This document shows positions 1 to 7,957 of a stretch of DNA of 64,000 nucleotides, piece after piece. Source of the stretch: Segnochrobactrum spirostomi. GTDB taxonomy: Bacteria; Pseudomonadota; Alphaproteobacteria; Rhizobiales; Segnochrobactraceae. The translations under genes were made by a program, and so were the position numbers. Position 1 is the first letter of the stretch, and every line of letters starts with the position of its first letter. Below the pieces are notes generated by a model. That model made no database searches. It was not told the origin of the DNA and saw only the letters and a program-made list of their open reading frames with translations. The DNA lies in assembly GCF_009600605.1 (NCBI RefSeq), contig NZ_VWNA01000001.1:930001-994000 (forward strand), written 5' to 3'.

Positions 1-2
1 AC

Positions 3-743
3 ATGGCCTGCCTCGGCCTCCCGTCGATGCCGGATGCGATCGCGCCTGAAGCGGCCGCCTCGGTCACCGCGGCGGTGCGGGAGACGGGGATCGCCGTCGT
101 CGCGGTCTCCGGCACCTACAACATGATCCATCCGGACCCCGCAGTGCGCGCGACCGGGCTCGCTCGCCTCGAGGTTCTGGCGGCCGCCAGCGCCGGCCTC
201 GGCACCGGCCTCGTGACGCTTTGCACCGGCACGCGCGACGCCCACGACCAGTGGCGCCACCATCCGGACAATGCGAGCCCCGAGGCGTGGCGCGATCTCC
301 TCGTCGAGATGACGAAGGCCGCCGCCATCGCCGAGCGATACGGCATCGATCTCGGCATCGAGCCGGAGCTTGCGAACGTCGTGAGCTCCGCCCCCCTCGC
401 CCGGCGGCTGATCGATGAGGTCGCCTCGCCACGCCTCAAGATCGTGCTCGATCCGGCGAACCTGTTCGAGGTCGCGAGCCGCGCCGAACAGCAGCGCCTC
501 GTCGCCGGCGCGATCGACCTCCTCGCCGACCGCATCGCCATGGGCCACGCCAAGGATCGCGGGCCGGAGGGCGACTTCCGCACCGCCGGCACCGGCGTGC
601 TCGATTACGACTTCTACCTCACGCGGCTCGCCGCGACGGGCTTCGACGGCCCGCTGATCACCCACGGCCTCGCGGCCCACGAGGCGGCCGGCGTCGCGGC
701 CTTCCTAAGCGCCAAGCTCGCCGCGATCGGAGCCGGGCGATGA
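3..743 (+). CDS. Sugar phosphate isomerase/epimerase-like TIM barrel protein (5' partial)
   Basis: The frame is open from the window edge, so the true start probably lies upstream; 246 residues are visible, against roughly 270-290 for the AP-endonuclease-2/xylose-isomerase-like family. Family-type metal-site segments are visible: GIEPE, LDPANLF and GHAKD. The last segment reads PLITHGL, where relatives usually carry a Glu, so the fourth metal ligand may differ. The stop overlaps the next gene's start in ATGA, so it belongs to the sugar operon running to 3284. A role in isomerising or epimerising a keto-sugar is inferred; the substrate is unknown. Confidence 0.75.
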   Translation: MACLGLPSMPDAIAPEAAASVTAAVRETGIAVVAVSGTYNMIHPDPAVRATGLARLEVLAAASAGLGTGLVTLCTGTRDAHDQWRHHPDNASPEAWRDLLVEMTKAAAIAERYGIDLGIEPELANVVSSAPLARRLIDEVASPRLKIVLDPANLFEVASRAEQQRLVAGAIDLLADRIAMGHAKDRGPEGDFRTAGTGVLDYDFYLTRLAATGFDGPLITHGLAAHEAAGVAAFLSAKLAAIGAGR

Positions 744-1576
744 GCGTCACGCTCGACCGCGATGGGCTCGCCCTCAGCCTCGTCGATCAGGGCGGCGAAG
801 GCCTGCCGATCGTCTTCCAGCACGGGCTGTGCGGCGGCGAAGGTCAGGTCGCGGAACTCCTTCCGACGCCGGCCCCCGCGCCGCTTCCCCCGCTCCGACG
901 CCTGACGCTCGAATGCCGCGGCCACGGCGCCTCCGAGGCCGGCGACCCGGCGCGCTTCTCGATCGCGACCTTCGCCGACGACGTCGCCGCCGCCGTGGAA
1001 AGCCGCGGCATCACCCGCGCCGTGTTCGGCGGCGTCTCGATGGGCGCGGCGATCGCGACGCGCCTCGCCGTCCGCCGGCCCGATCTCGTCCGCGCACTTG
1101 TCCTGCTGCGCCCCGCCTGGATCACCGAGGCCGCGCCGGCGAACATGGCCGCCAATCTCGAGGTCGGCCGTCTGCTCGCCGCCCACGCGGCCGACGACGC
1201 CCGCGCTTTGTTCGAAGCCTCCGACACCGCCCGGACGCTCGCCGCGGAGGCCCCCGACAATCTCGCCTCGCTGCGCGGCTTCTTCACCCGCGAACCGATT
1301 CCCGTGACGTCGGACCTCCTCACCGCGATCTCCCTCGACGGGCCGGGCATCAGCGAGGCCGAGCTCGCGGCGTTGCGCGTGCCGACGCTGGTGATCGGCC
1401 AGGCCCGGGACTTGGTCCATCCGCTCTCCCACGTCCGCCGCCTCGCCGATCTGATCCCCGGCGCACGCACCGTCGAGATCACGCCGAAGGGCGAGGACAA
1501 GCCCCGCTCCCTCGCCGAGTTCCGCGCCGTGCTCGCCGAATTCCTCCTTTCTCTGCCAGACGAGACCGCCCGATGA
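740..1576 (+). CDS. Alpha/beta hydrolase
   Basis: A 278-residue alpha/beta hydrolase. The oxyanion segment QHGLCGG lies near residues 28-33, and the nucleophile elbow GVSMG puts the catalytic Ser at about residue 100. The acid is probably the Asp in QARDLVHP. At the C-terminal position where the catalytic His usually sits, the sequence reads PKGEDKPRS, and I see no obvious His, so the triad may be non-canonical. It overlaps the genes on both sides by ATGA and sits inside a sugar operon, which suggests action on a sugar ester, lactone or related intermediate (inference). Confidence 0.8.
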   Translation: MSVTLDRDGLALSLVDQGGEGLPIVFQHGLCGGEGQVAELLPTPAPAPLPPLRRLTLECRGHGASEAGDPARFSIATFADDVAAAVESRGITRAVFGGVSMGAAIATRLAVRRPDLVRALVLLRPAWITEAAPANMAANLEVGRLLAAHAADDARALFEASDTARTLAAEAPDNLASLRGFFTREPIPVTSDLLTAISLDGPGISEAELAALRVPTLVIGQARDLVHPLSHVRRLADLIPGARTVEITPKGEDKPRSLAEFRAVLAEFLLSLPDETAR

Positions 1577-2295
1577 CGAACGCCACCGCCCGCTTCGATG
1601 TCCTGCCGAAAGACCGCCTCCTCGCCGAGTTCTCGCTGTGGTCGGCCGATCTCATTCGCCTCGCGGACGACGTCGCCCGCTCCGAGGGGCAGGCCGACGT
1701 GCTGCACGTCGATGTGGCGGACGGCCACTTCGCCCCCGCCTTCCTGTTCTTCCCCGATCAGGTCGCCCGCGTGCGCGCCGTCACGAACCTGCCGATCCAC
1801 GTCCACCTGATGGTCGACGACGCGATCCTCATCGAGCAGATCCGCCAGTTCGCCGAGGCCGGGGCGGACATCATCAGCATCCACGTCGAGAACCGCAGCC
1901 TCGTCGACGAGGGGCTCGCGCTGATCGCCGAGCTCGGCTGTGTGCCGGGCGTCGTGCTCCGCGTCGAGACGCCGGTCGAAGAGGCCGCACCTCTCCTCGA
2001 CCGCGTCGGCTTTCTGACGCTGCTCGGCACCGCGATCGGCGTCAAAGGCCAATCCCTGTCCGAGACGGCGACCGGCCGCCTCGAAGTGGCCCGCCGCCTC
2101 ATCGCCGAGGTCGGTCAGGGCCGGCGCATCGTGCTCGCGGCCGACGGTGGCATCCGCGAACACACCGTGCCGCTGCTGCGTGCCGCCGGCGCCGAGACGG
2201 TGGTGATGGGCTCGCTCGCCTACGGCGCGCCCGATCTCGCCGCCCGCATCGCCTGGGTGCGCGGCCTGCCGGCGCCGGAGGCGCTCGCCTCGTGA
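1573..2295 (+). CDS. Ribulose-phosphate 3-epimerase family protein (pentulose/hexulose-phosphate epimerase)
   Basis: A 240-residue TIM barrel of the Rpe/AlsE family, which inverts C3 of ketose phosphates using metal-bound Asp/His residues. Family motifs are present: HVDVADGHFAP, HVHLMV, and DGGI near the C-terminus. The phosphate loop reads GTAIGVKGQ rather than the usual NPGFGGQ of housekeeping Rpe, pointing to a specialised relative such as a D-allulose-6-phosphate 3-epimerase. The start at 1573 is set by ATGA overlap with the hydrolase; the frame is open further upstream, but that part is antisense-like noise. The substrate is inferred only from family and the neighbouring kinases and aldolase. 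Confidence 0.85.
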   Translation: MTNATARFDVLPKDRLLAEFSLWSADLIRLADDVARSEGQADVLHVDVADGHFAPAFLFFPDQVARVRAVTNLPIHVHLMVDDAILIEQIRQFAEAGADIISIHVENRSLVDEGLALIAELGCVPGVVLRVETPVEEAAPLLDRVGFLTLLGTAIGVKGQSLSETATGRLEVARRLIAEVGQGRRIVLAADGGIREHTVPLLRAAGAETVVMGSLAYGAPDLAARIAWVRGLPAPEALAS

Positions 2296-3284
2296 GCCGC
2301 GCGGCGATCGGCCTCGATCTCGGCGGCACGGAGCTGCGCGCGGCGATCGTGAGCGAATCCGGCCGCGTCCTCGCCCACGCCCAGGTGAAGACCGAGGCGG
2401 CGGCGGGACCGGACGCGGTGATCGCCCAGATGGCCGCCCTCGCCCGCAGCGTGCGCGCCGAGCGGCCCGATCTCGAAATCCTCGGCGTCGGCATCGGTGC
2501 GCCGGGGCCGCTCGATTCCGACACCGGCATCGCCATCGCCCCGCCCACCCTCGCCGGCTGGCGCGACGTGCCGCTGCGCGACCGCCTCGCCGAAGCGCTG
2601 TCGATGCCGGTCGTGCTCGACAATGACGGCCACGCCGCCGCGCTCGGCGAATGGCGCTTCGGCAGCGGCGCGGGCCTGCGCCACTTCGTCTACGTCACGG
2701 TGAGCACCGGGATCGGCGGCGGCGTCGTCTGCGACGGCCGTCTGGTGCGCGGCCGCCGCGGCCTCGCCGGCCATGTCGGCCACATGACGATCGTCGAGGA
2801 CGGTCCCGCCTGCGCCTGCGGCAATCACGGCTGCTGGGAGGCGCTCGCCTCCGGCACCGCCTTGGGCCACGAGGCGCGCCGCGCCGTCGCGGCCGATCCG
2901 ACGTCCCGCCTCGCCGCCCTCGTCGGCGACGCACCCGCCACCGCCCGTCATGTGACCGCCGCGGCGCGCGAGGGCGACGCGGCATCCCTCGCCCTGATGG
3001 CCGAGGAAGGCCGCCGGCTCGGCATCGGCATCGCCAACCTTCTGCACCTCTATTCGCCCGAGCGAATCGTGCTCGGCGGCGGGCTCTCCTCCGCCTTCGA
3101 TCTCTTCGCCCCCGCCATGCGCGCGACGATCGCCGCCCGCGCCATGCCGGAGTTCCGCGCGGTGCCGGTCGAACCCTCGGCCCTCGGCCTCGAGGTCGGC
3201 GTCATCGGCGCTGCCGCGCTGGTGCTCGCCCCCGATCCGGGGCGCGGGCCGGTTCAGCCGGTCTTCGCCTCGGCGTCGATATGA
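2292..3284 (+). CDS. ROK family sugar kinase
   Basis: A 330-residue ROK protein starting with GTG, which overlaps the preceding TGA. It has the N-terminal ATP-binding DLGGTELRAAI segment, GTGIGGG-type loops, and the ROK zinc signature with the CACGNHGCWE core. There is no N-terminal winged helix, so it should be a kinase rather than a ROK repressor. ROK kinases phosphorylate hexoses or amino-hexoses at the 6-hydroxyl. It is the last gene of the first sugar operon. Its 3' end overlaps the convergent SorC-type regulator by 31 bp. The substrate is unknown. Confidence 0.9.
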   Translation: MSRAAIGLDLGGTELRAAIVSESGRVLAHAQVKTEAAAGPDAVIAQMAALARSVRAERPDLEILGVGIGAPGPLDSDTGIAIAPPTLAGWRDVPLRDRLAEALSMPVVLDNDGHAAALGEWRFGSGAGLRHFVYVTVSTGIGGGVVCDGRLVRGRRGLAGHVGHMTIVEDGPACACGNHGCWEALASGTALGHEARRAVAADPTSRLAALVGDAPATARHVTAAAREGDAASLALMAEEGRRLGIGIANLLHLYSPERIVLGGGLSSAFDLFAPAMRATIAARAMPEFRAVPVEPSALGLEVGVIGAAALVLAPDPGRGPVQPVFASASI

Positions 3285-4216
3285 TCGATCACGGCCTGGG
3301 CGGTCCTGAGATCGGTGACCAGCGCATTGACGAGCCCGGCGCGCGCCGCGCCGACGATCGCCGGCACCTTGGCGACGCTGACCGCGACCCCGATCGCGAG
3401 CGGCACCGCCCGCAGCGCCGTCGGCGTCACCGCGATCAGCCGGGCCTCGCCGTCCCACGGCATCAGCGTGCCGGCTTCATCGTAGAAGTGCTGCAAGACG
3501 TCGCCCGCCGCGGCGGCGAGCGCGGGATCGCTCGGCGTGCCGGCGGTGCCGCCGAGTGCGCGGTCGGTCGCGACCGGCAACCCGATGCCGACCAGCACCG
3601 CATCGAGCCGGGACCACAGCGCGATGTGGTCGCGCGTCGCCGGATCGCCGAGATAGGCGGCCCGAGCCTCGGCCGACGGCAGATAGGGCGCGTGGATGAA
3701 GCGCGGCGTGCCGCCGAGCTGTTCGGCGGCGAGGCGGACGAGTTCGTTGATCTGAAATTCCGGCGCCGGCTGTTGCATGCCGCCCATCGCCGCGACGGTG
3801 ACGATTCCGGGCAGGCGCGGCAGCCCGGCGAGCAAGACCTCGCGCAAAGTGCGCCCCCAGCCGATGGCGAGCACGGAGCCCGCCTTGAGCCCGGCCTCCT
3901 TGAGGAGCGCACCGACGGGCGCCGCGAGCGCGGCGAGACCGCCCGCCTCCGGTGCGTCGATCACCGCCGCGCGCTTCAGCCCGAGGCGGGCGACGAGGGC
4001 GGCGTTGACGTCCTCCGGCGTCGCGACGTCGCGGATCTCGATGCGCACGATGCCCTCGTCCCGGGCGCGCCGCAGCAGCCGCGAGACGGTCGCCGCCGAC
4101 ACGCCGAGCCGGCGCGCGATCTCCACCTGGGAGAGATCGGCCTCGTAATGCAGCTTGGCGACCGTGTGCAGAACTGTGCGCGAGGCGCCGCTCTCCGGTG
4201 CGATCGGACTGGTCAC
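3254..4216 (-). CDS. SorC/DeoR-type sugar-binding transcriptional regulator
   Basis: A 320-residue regulator with an N-terminal helix-turn-helix at about residues 28-61 (LSQVEIARRLGVSAATVSRL) followed by the SorC sugar-phosphate-binding domain, which is related to NagB/RpiA folds. The start is GTG at 4216. It is transcribed away from the aldolase at 4451, and a strong inverted repeat sits between them at 4248-4274. Members of this family usually repress neighbouring catabolic genes until a phosphorylated sugar binds; control of the flanking sugar cluster is the obvious inference. Confidence 0.9.
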   Translation of the reverse strand: MTSPIAPESGASRTVLHTVAKLHYEADLSQVEIARRLGVSAATVSRLLRRARDEGIVRIEIRDVATPEDVNAALVARLGLKRAAVIDAPEAGGLAALAAPVGALLKEAGLKAGSVLAIGWGRTLREVLLAGLPRLPGIVTVAAMGGMQQPAPEFQINELVRLAAEQLGGTPRFIHAPYLPSAEARAAYLGDPATRDHIALWSRLDAVLVGIGLPVATDRALGGTAGTPSDPALAAAAGDVLQHFYDEAGTLMPWDGEARLIAVTPTALRAVPLAIGVAVSVAKVPAIVGAARAGLVNALVTDLRTAQAVIDHIDAEAKTG

Positions 4217-4247
4217 GCCGAGCCCCTCTCAGCCATTGAAATTTCTT

Positions 4248-4274
4248 TCCGAAAGATGTTACATCGCTTTCGGA
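4248..4274. promoter_or_regulatory. Inverted-repeat operator, probably for the SorC-type regulator
   Basis: Perfect 8-bp arms TCCGAAAG and CTTTCGGA are separated by 11 bp whose core ATGTTACAT is itself nearly palindromic. The site lies in the 234-bp gap between the divergent regulator and aldolase genes, about 30 bp from the regulator's start codon, a usual place for an autoregulated operator. Confidence 0.65.
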
Positions 4275-4450
4275 CGGTGTGCAGCATCGATCGCGCAAAA
4301 GCGGCGCGGCCGCAATCACCTCCCTGACCCCGCGCGAGGCTCACGACCCTCGCGCACCGCGGCCGCCGCACGAGCGGCCCATCGAGAACAAAGCCCTTCG
4401 GGCGAGGAACGGCCGCGACAGAGCGGCCCCAAGCGAGTGGACGACACACC

Positions 4451-5368
4451 ATGGCGAAGATGACGACGGCGGAATATCGCGGCTATCAGCAGATCTGCGA
4501 TCGCGACGGGATGATGATGGTGATCGCCTGCGATCAGCGCGGCGGCATGCGACAGCTCCTCGCCGCCGATCCGGCCGAGCAGGCGAAGATCTCCGACGCG
4601 ACCCTCGGCGACACCAAGGCGGACATCGCCCGCCACCTCGCGAACGAAGCCTCCTGCGTGCTGCTCGATCCGATCTGCGCAGTGCCGAAGGTGATCGACG
4701 AGACGGTGCTCGCCCGCGATGTCGGCCTGGTCGTCGGCCTCGACGCCTCCGGCTGGGACACGGCGCCGGGCACCGGCTACCGCCTGTCGAAGCTCGTCCC
4801 CGGCATCGACGCCCGCCGCGTGCGCGCGCTCGGCGGCACCGGCGGCAAGATCATGGTCTATCTGCGCTCCGACCTGCCCGAGGCGAACACGCACAATCTC
4901 GACATCATGCGCCGGGTGATCGAGGATTTCGCCCGCGAGGACCTGCTGCTCGTCACCGAATTTCTCACCTACCGCGTCGAGGGCGAAAGCGCGGAGGATT
5001 ATGCCGCGAAGCTTCCCTCCCTGATCGAGGGTGGCACGCGGCTCTCCCTCGAGGCCGGCGCCAAGGTGCTCAAGATCCCCTATCCCGGCGATGCCGCGAC
5101 CTGCGCGGCGATCACCCGCCTTTCCGGTGAGGTGCCGTGGGCCGTGCTCTCCGCCGGCGTTGACCACGCGACCTTCCTCGGCCAGGTCGAGACCGCGATG
5201 GCGAACGGCGCCTCGGGCGTCATCGCCGGCCGCGCGCTCTGGAAGGATTGCATCTCGCTCGACCGCGCGGTGACCCGCGAACGGCTGACGACCATCGCCG
5301 TGCCGCGGCTGCGCGAGATCCAGGCCGTGCTCGCCCGCCACCGCCGCGCCGAGCGTGAGGCGGCCTGA
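4451..5368 (+). CDS. Class I aldolase, LacD/tagatose-1,6-bisphosphate aldolase-like
   Basis: A 305-residue DeoC/LacD-type aldolase. The start ATGGCGAAG and the N-terminal segment VIACDQRGGMR match the family. The segment KVLKIPYPGD probably carries the Schiff-base Lys, and AVLSAGV and GASGVIAGRALW resemble the phosphate-binding end of the barrel. Family members cleave ketose 1,6-bisphosphates (tagatose, fructose) or sulfofructose phosphates to triose products. It is the first gene on the other side of the SorC operator and is followed by a second ROK kinase. A route ending in dihydroxyacetone phosphate plus an aldehyde is inferred; the exact sugar cannot be told. Confidence 0.85.
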   Translation: MAKMTTAEYRGYQQICDRDGMMMVIACDQRGGMRQLLAADPAEQAKISDATLGDTKADIARHLANEASCVLLDPICAVPKVIDETVLARDVGLVVGLDASGWDTAPGTGYRLSKLVPGIDARRVRALGGTGGKIMVYLRSDLPEANTHNLDIMRRVIEDFAREDLLLVTEFLTYRVEGESAEDYAAKLPSLIEGGTRLSLEAGAKVLKIPYPGDAATCAAITRLSGEVPWAVLSAGVDHATFLGQVETAMANGASGVIAGRALWKDCISLDRAVTRERLTTIAVPRLREIQAVLARHRRAEREAA

Positions 5369-5519
5369 GGGGCCGCTCCAGTCCCGGCCAAAATGGCGGC
5401 CGGGTCGCAATAGATCCGATCGTCCTGCCGCAGCAAAGGCGGCGGACGATCGGGCGAACGACAGACGAGGATCGTCGGGCGCTGGCCCGGCCCAAGATCC
5501 CGAAGCACGGGTGGAGACG

Positions 5520-6473
5520 ATGGCGAGACGTGAGAGACGCCCCGGCGCGGGCCTGATGCCGACGGCGATCGGCGTCGATATCGGCGGCACCAACCTGCGC
5601 GCGGCGCGGGTGACGAACCGCGGCGAGATCCTGGAACGCATCTCCGAGCGCATCACCCGCGATCCGGAGACGGTGGTCGGCCGCATCATCGACCTCGTCT
5701 CCCGGCTCGACCGGCCGGACGTCGCGGCGATCGGCATCGGCGTGCCCGGCCGTGTCGACGCCCGCCGCCAGGAGGTGCTCTCCGGCGGATATCTCAACCT
5801 CGCCGGTGCGGCCCTCGCCGAGCGGCTCGAGGCGGCCGTCGGCAAGCCGGTCACCCTCGACAACGACGGCAACATGGCGCTCGTCGCCGAGGTCGCCGTC
5901 GGCGCCGGGCGCGGCTGCGACAATGTCGTGATGTTCACCATCGGCACCGGCATCGGCGGCGCCGTGATGGAGGACCGCAAGCTGGTGCGCGGGCGCATGG
6001 CGGCCGGCCAGCTCGGCCACGTCACCGTCGACATCGAAGGCGGCCTGTGCGCCTGCGGGCGGCGCGGCTGTGTCGAGACCACGAGCTCCGGCACCGCCCT
6101 CGGCCGTCTCGTCGCCGAGGCGGGCCTGCCCGCCGGCCTGAGCGCCGACGATCTCTTCGCCCGCGTCCAGGCCGGCGACGAGTCCGCGACCACCGTGCTG
6201 ACCCGCTGGAGCCGGCCGATGCGGGCGGCGATCGATTCGATCGTCGCCGCCTTCGATCCCGACATGGTGCTGCTCGGTGGCGGCCTCGGCGCCAGCGCCC
6301 ACCGCGCCCTGACGCGCTTCGCCCCAGCGCCTTCCGCCTGGTATCAATGCAATGTCGCCGCGGCCGCCCTCGGCGACGATGCCGGCGTCATCGGCGGCGC
6401 GATCTCGGCGCTGATGGAGCACCACATGGACGCCCCCGTTGCGCGGCCCGATTCCCTGGCCGCGGCGCTGTGA
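5520..6473 (+). CDS. ROK family sugar kinase (second copy in cluster)
   Basis: A 317-residue ROK kinase distinct from the one at 2292. It shows VDIGGTNLRAAR at the N-terminus, IGTGIGGAV, and the zinc motif CACGRRGCVE. The start at 5520 was chosen because a GGTGGAG sequence precedes it; an internal ATG at 5556 is possible. It lies 151 bp behind the aldolase and is followed at 7 bp by the P-loop protein, so the three are probably co-transcribed. Two ROK kinases in one cluster could act on two different sugars or at two steps. Confidence 0.88.
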   Translation: MARRERRPGAGLMPTAIGVDIGGTNLRAARVTNRGEILERISERITRDPETVVGRIIDLVSRLDRPDVAAIGIGVPGRVDARRQEVLSGGYLNLAGAALAERLEAAVGKPVTLDNDGNMALVAEVAVGAGRGCDNVVMFTIGTGIGGAVMEDRKLVRGRMAAGQLGHVTVDIEGGLCACGRRGCVETTSSGTALGRLVAEAGLPAGLSADDLFARVQAGDESATTVLTRWSRPMRAAIDSIVAAFDPDMVLLGGGLGASAHRALTRFAPAPSAWYQCNVAAAALGDDAGVIGGAISALMEHHMDAPVARPDSLAAAL

Positions 6474-6480
6474 ACCGCCG

Positions 6481-7056
6481 ATGAAGCGCGCGATCCTCGT
6501 CAACGGCGTGCCGGCCTGCGGCAAGAGCACCATCGCCCGCGGGCTTTCGGCGCGCCTCGGCCTGTTCGTCTTCACCCTCGACACGGTGAAGGAGCCGTTC
6601 TTCGACGAACTCGGCGTCGGCGACCGCGAGTTCAACCGCGCCCTCGGCCGGGCGAGCTACAAGGCGATCTGGTCGGTCGTCGCCGACGCACCGGAGGGGG
6701 CGACGGCGATCGTCGACGCCTGGTTCGGTTTCCAGCCCCGCGAAGTGCTCGAAGCCCACCTCGCCCGCGCCGGCGTGGACGAGACCCTCGAAATCTGGTG
6801 CCACGCCCCGCCGGCGGTGCTCGCCGAGCGCTACCGCGAACGCCTGCCGCAGCGCCATCCCGGCCACCCGGGCGAAGCCTTCGTGCCGGAGCTGATCGCG
6901 CTCGCCGAACGCGCCCGCCCCGTCGACCGCGGCCCCCGCTACGACATCGACACCACCCGGCCGATCGACTTCGACGCCCTCCTCGCCTGGATCGCGGGCC
7001 ATTGGGCGCTACCGCTCGGGACGACCGCCGCGGACCGCGCGCTCACGGGGCTCTGA
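6481..7056 (+). CDS. P-loop kinase-like AAA-33 family protein
   Basis: A 191-residue small nucleotide-binding protein with Walker A GVPACGKST at about residues 9-17. The frame is open slightly upstream, but ATG at 6481 lies right after the ROK kinase stop and puts the P-loop at the usual distance from the N-terminus. The fold resembles small-molecule kinases of the AAA_33/zeta-toxin/gluconokinase type. Its place at the end of the sugar operon suggests phosphorylation of a sugar or sugar derivative, but no substrate-specific motif is recognised. Confidence 0.75.
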   Translation: MKRAILVNGVPACGKSTIARGLSARLGLFVFTLDTVKEPFFDELGVGDREFNRALGRASYKAIWSVVADAPEGATAIVDAWFGFQPREVLEAHLARAGVDETLEIWCHAPPAVLAERYRERLPQRHPGHPGEAFVPELIALAERARPVDRGPRYDIDTTRPIDFDALLAWIAGHWALPLGTTAADRALTGL

Positions 7057-7074
7057 CGGCCTCCGAGCGCCCTG

Positions 7075-7162
7075 CCGCACGCGCCGGAGCCGCCTTCCGC
7101 ACGAGCCGCGGCGCGCTTCCGCACGCACCGGAGCGCCTTTCCGCGCGAACCAGAGCGCCGCG
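7075..7162. repeat. Four imperfect 22-bp tandem repeats
   Basis: Units begin at 7075, 7097, 7119 and 7141, each starting CCGCACG or CCGCGCG and containing a variant of CCGGAGCGCC. Spacing is exactly 22 bp. They lie just after the P-loop kinase gene; function is unknown. Confidence 0.6.
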
Positions 7163-7174
7163 GAACCCCCATCC

Positions 7175-7330
7175 CCCCTCCGTCGCCATTGCCGGCCTTG
7201 TGCCGGCAACCCAGGGGCGGAGATCACGACGGCCGACCGAGCCCATAGCGGTGATCATGGCCACGTCACAGAGTACACCGTGCCGCCTCCGGGTCCCCGG
7301 GACGAAGCCCGCGGATGACGTGGAGAGGGC
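7175..7330. repeat. Dispersed palindromic repeat, copy 1
   Basis: Contains the hairpin arms TTGCCGGC and GCCGGCAA around CTTGT, followed by CCCAGGGGCGG and, about 80 bp on, GGGTCCCCGGG. The same arrangement occurs at 23371-23480. Such intergenic palindromic elements are common in Hyphomicrobiales. Confidence 0.65.
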
Positions 7331-7555
7331 GTGCAAAGCCACGTCTACAGCGCTGGCGATGAGGCTCCGTCCGTCCGCACGACGACGGCGTAGTTCCAAC
7401 AACGCCGGCAGTCTCCGCCGCTCCCTCCGGTGCCAAAGGAACAGGCGTTCCGGCCGTCCGCGTTACGACTTCGCCCCGACACACGTCTTTCGCTGTGCAT
7501 GCCGCCGCACGAGTGTTGACGGCCGGGGGTCGGAACTATAAGGCTTCAGGCCGCT

Positions 7556-7647
7556 GGAGACGTGGCCGAGTGGCTGAAGGCGGCGGTTTGCTAAACCGTT
7601 ATACGGGGAAACCCGTATCAGGGGTTCGAATCCCCTCGTCTCCGCCA
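7556..7647 (+). tRNA. tRNA-Ser (anticodon GCU)
   Basis: A 92-nt class II tRNA with an encoded CCA end. The 7-bp acceptor stem pairs GGAGACG with CGTCTCC, the anticodon loop reads TTTGCTAAA giving anticodon GCU, a long variable arm follows, and the T loop is GTTCGAATC. The broken integrase just downstream suggests this gene served as an attachment site for an integrative element. Confidence 0.97.
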
Positions 7648-7687
7648 CCTCAAATTTTTAACCTCCTGAAATCGTTGAACTTTTCGC

Positions 7688-7704
7688 AGAAATCCTGGAT
7701 TTCT
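7688..7704. repeat. Short perfect inverted repeat downstream of tRNA-Ser
   Basis: Arms AGAAATCC and GGATTTCT are separated by one base, 41 bp past the tRNA and 56 bp before the integrase relic. It could be a recombinase arm site or the end of the tRNA transcript; neither is proven. Confidence 0.4.
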
Positions 7705-7759
7705 CGATTCTCTGCGGTACAAACCGTCCTACATTTCGTCGTATACGGACGAGATTCGG

Positions 7760-7957
7760 ATGGCGCAGTTTCTCGTTCGCCGCGGTGAACTCTGGCACTA
7801 CCAACGACGCGTCCCGACCGGCGTTCGCATTGCCGACGACCCTCGCGGGGTGAATGCGAGCCCGATCGCCCATCCATACTATGACGAAGTGAAGATCGCC
7901 TTCAGCGCGGCCATCAATGTTAAGCCGGTCGCTTGGCTACTAACCGGGAACAACTGA
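7760..7957 (+). pseudogene. Truncated tyrosine integrase (N-terminal relic)
   Basis: The first codons read MAQFLVRRGELWHYQRRVP, typical of the N-terminus of tRNA-associated phage/island integrases, and VRIADDPRG is a later segment of the same family. The two are nearly joined, suggesting an internal deletion. After about 40 residues the similarity ends and the frame runs into the antisense 3' end of the glycosidase-like gene, with a stop at 7957. The catalytic domain with its Arg-His-Arg-Tyr residues is absent, so it cannot be active. It sits 112 bp from tRNA-Ser, the classical arrangement for an integrated element. Confidence 0.6.

Larger units (their letters stand above)
7057..7555. other. 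Non-coding gap with tandem and dispersed repeats
   Basis: No convincing gene. The first part has four imperfect 22-bp tandem units, the middle a dispersed repeat also found at 23371-23480, and the remainder leads into the tRNA-Ser gene with no recognised promoter. Confidence 0.6.

Noticed and set aside
7075-7162. A CRISPR array
   Set aside because: Units are directly adjacent 22-mers without spacers, and no cas genes are present.
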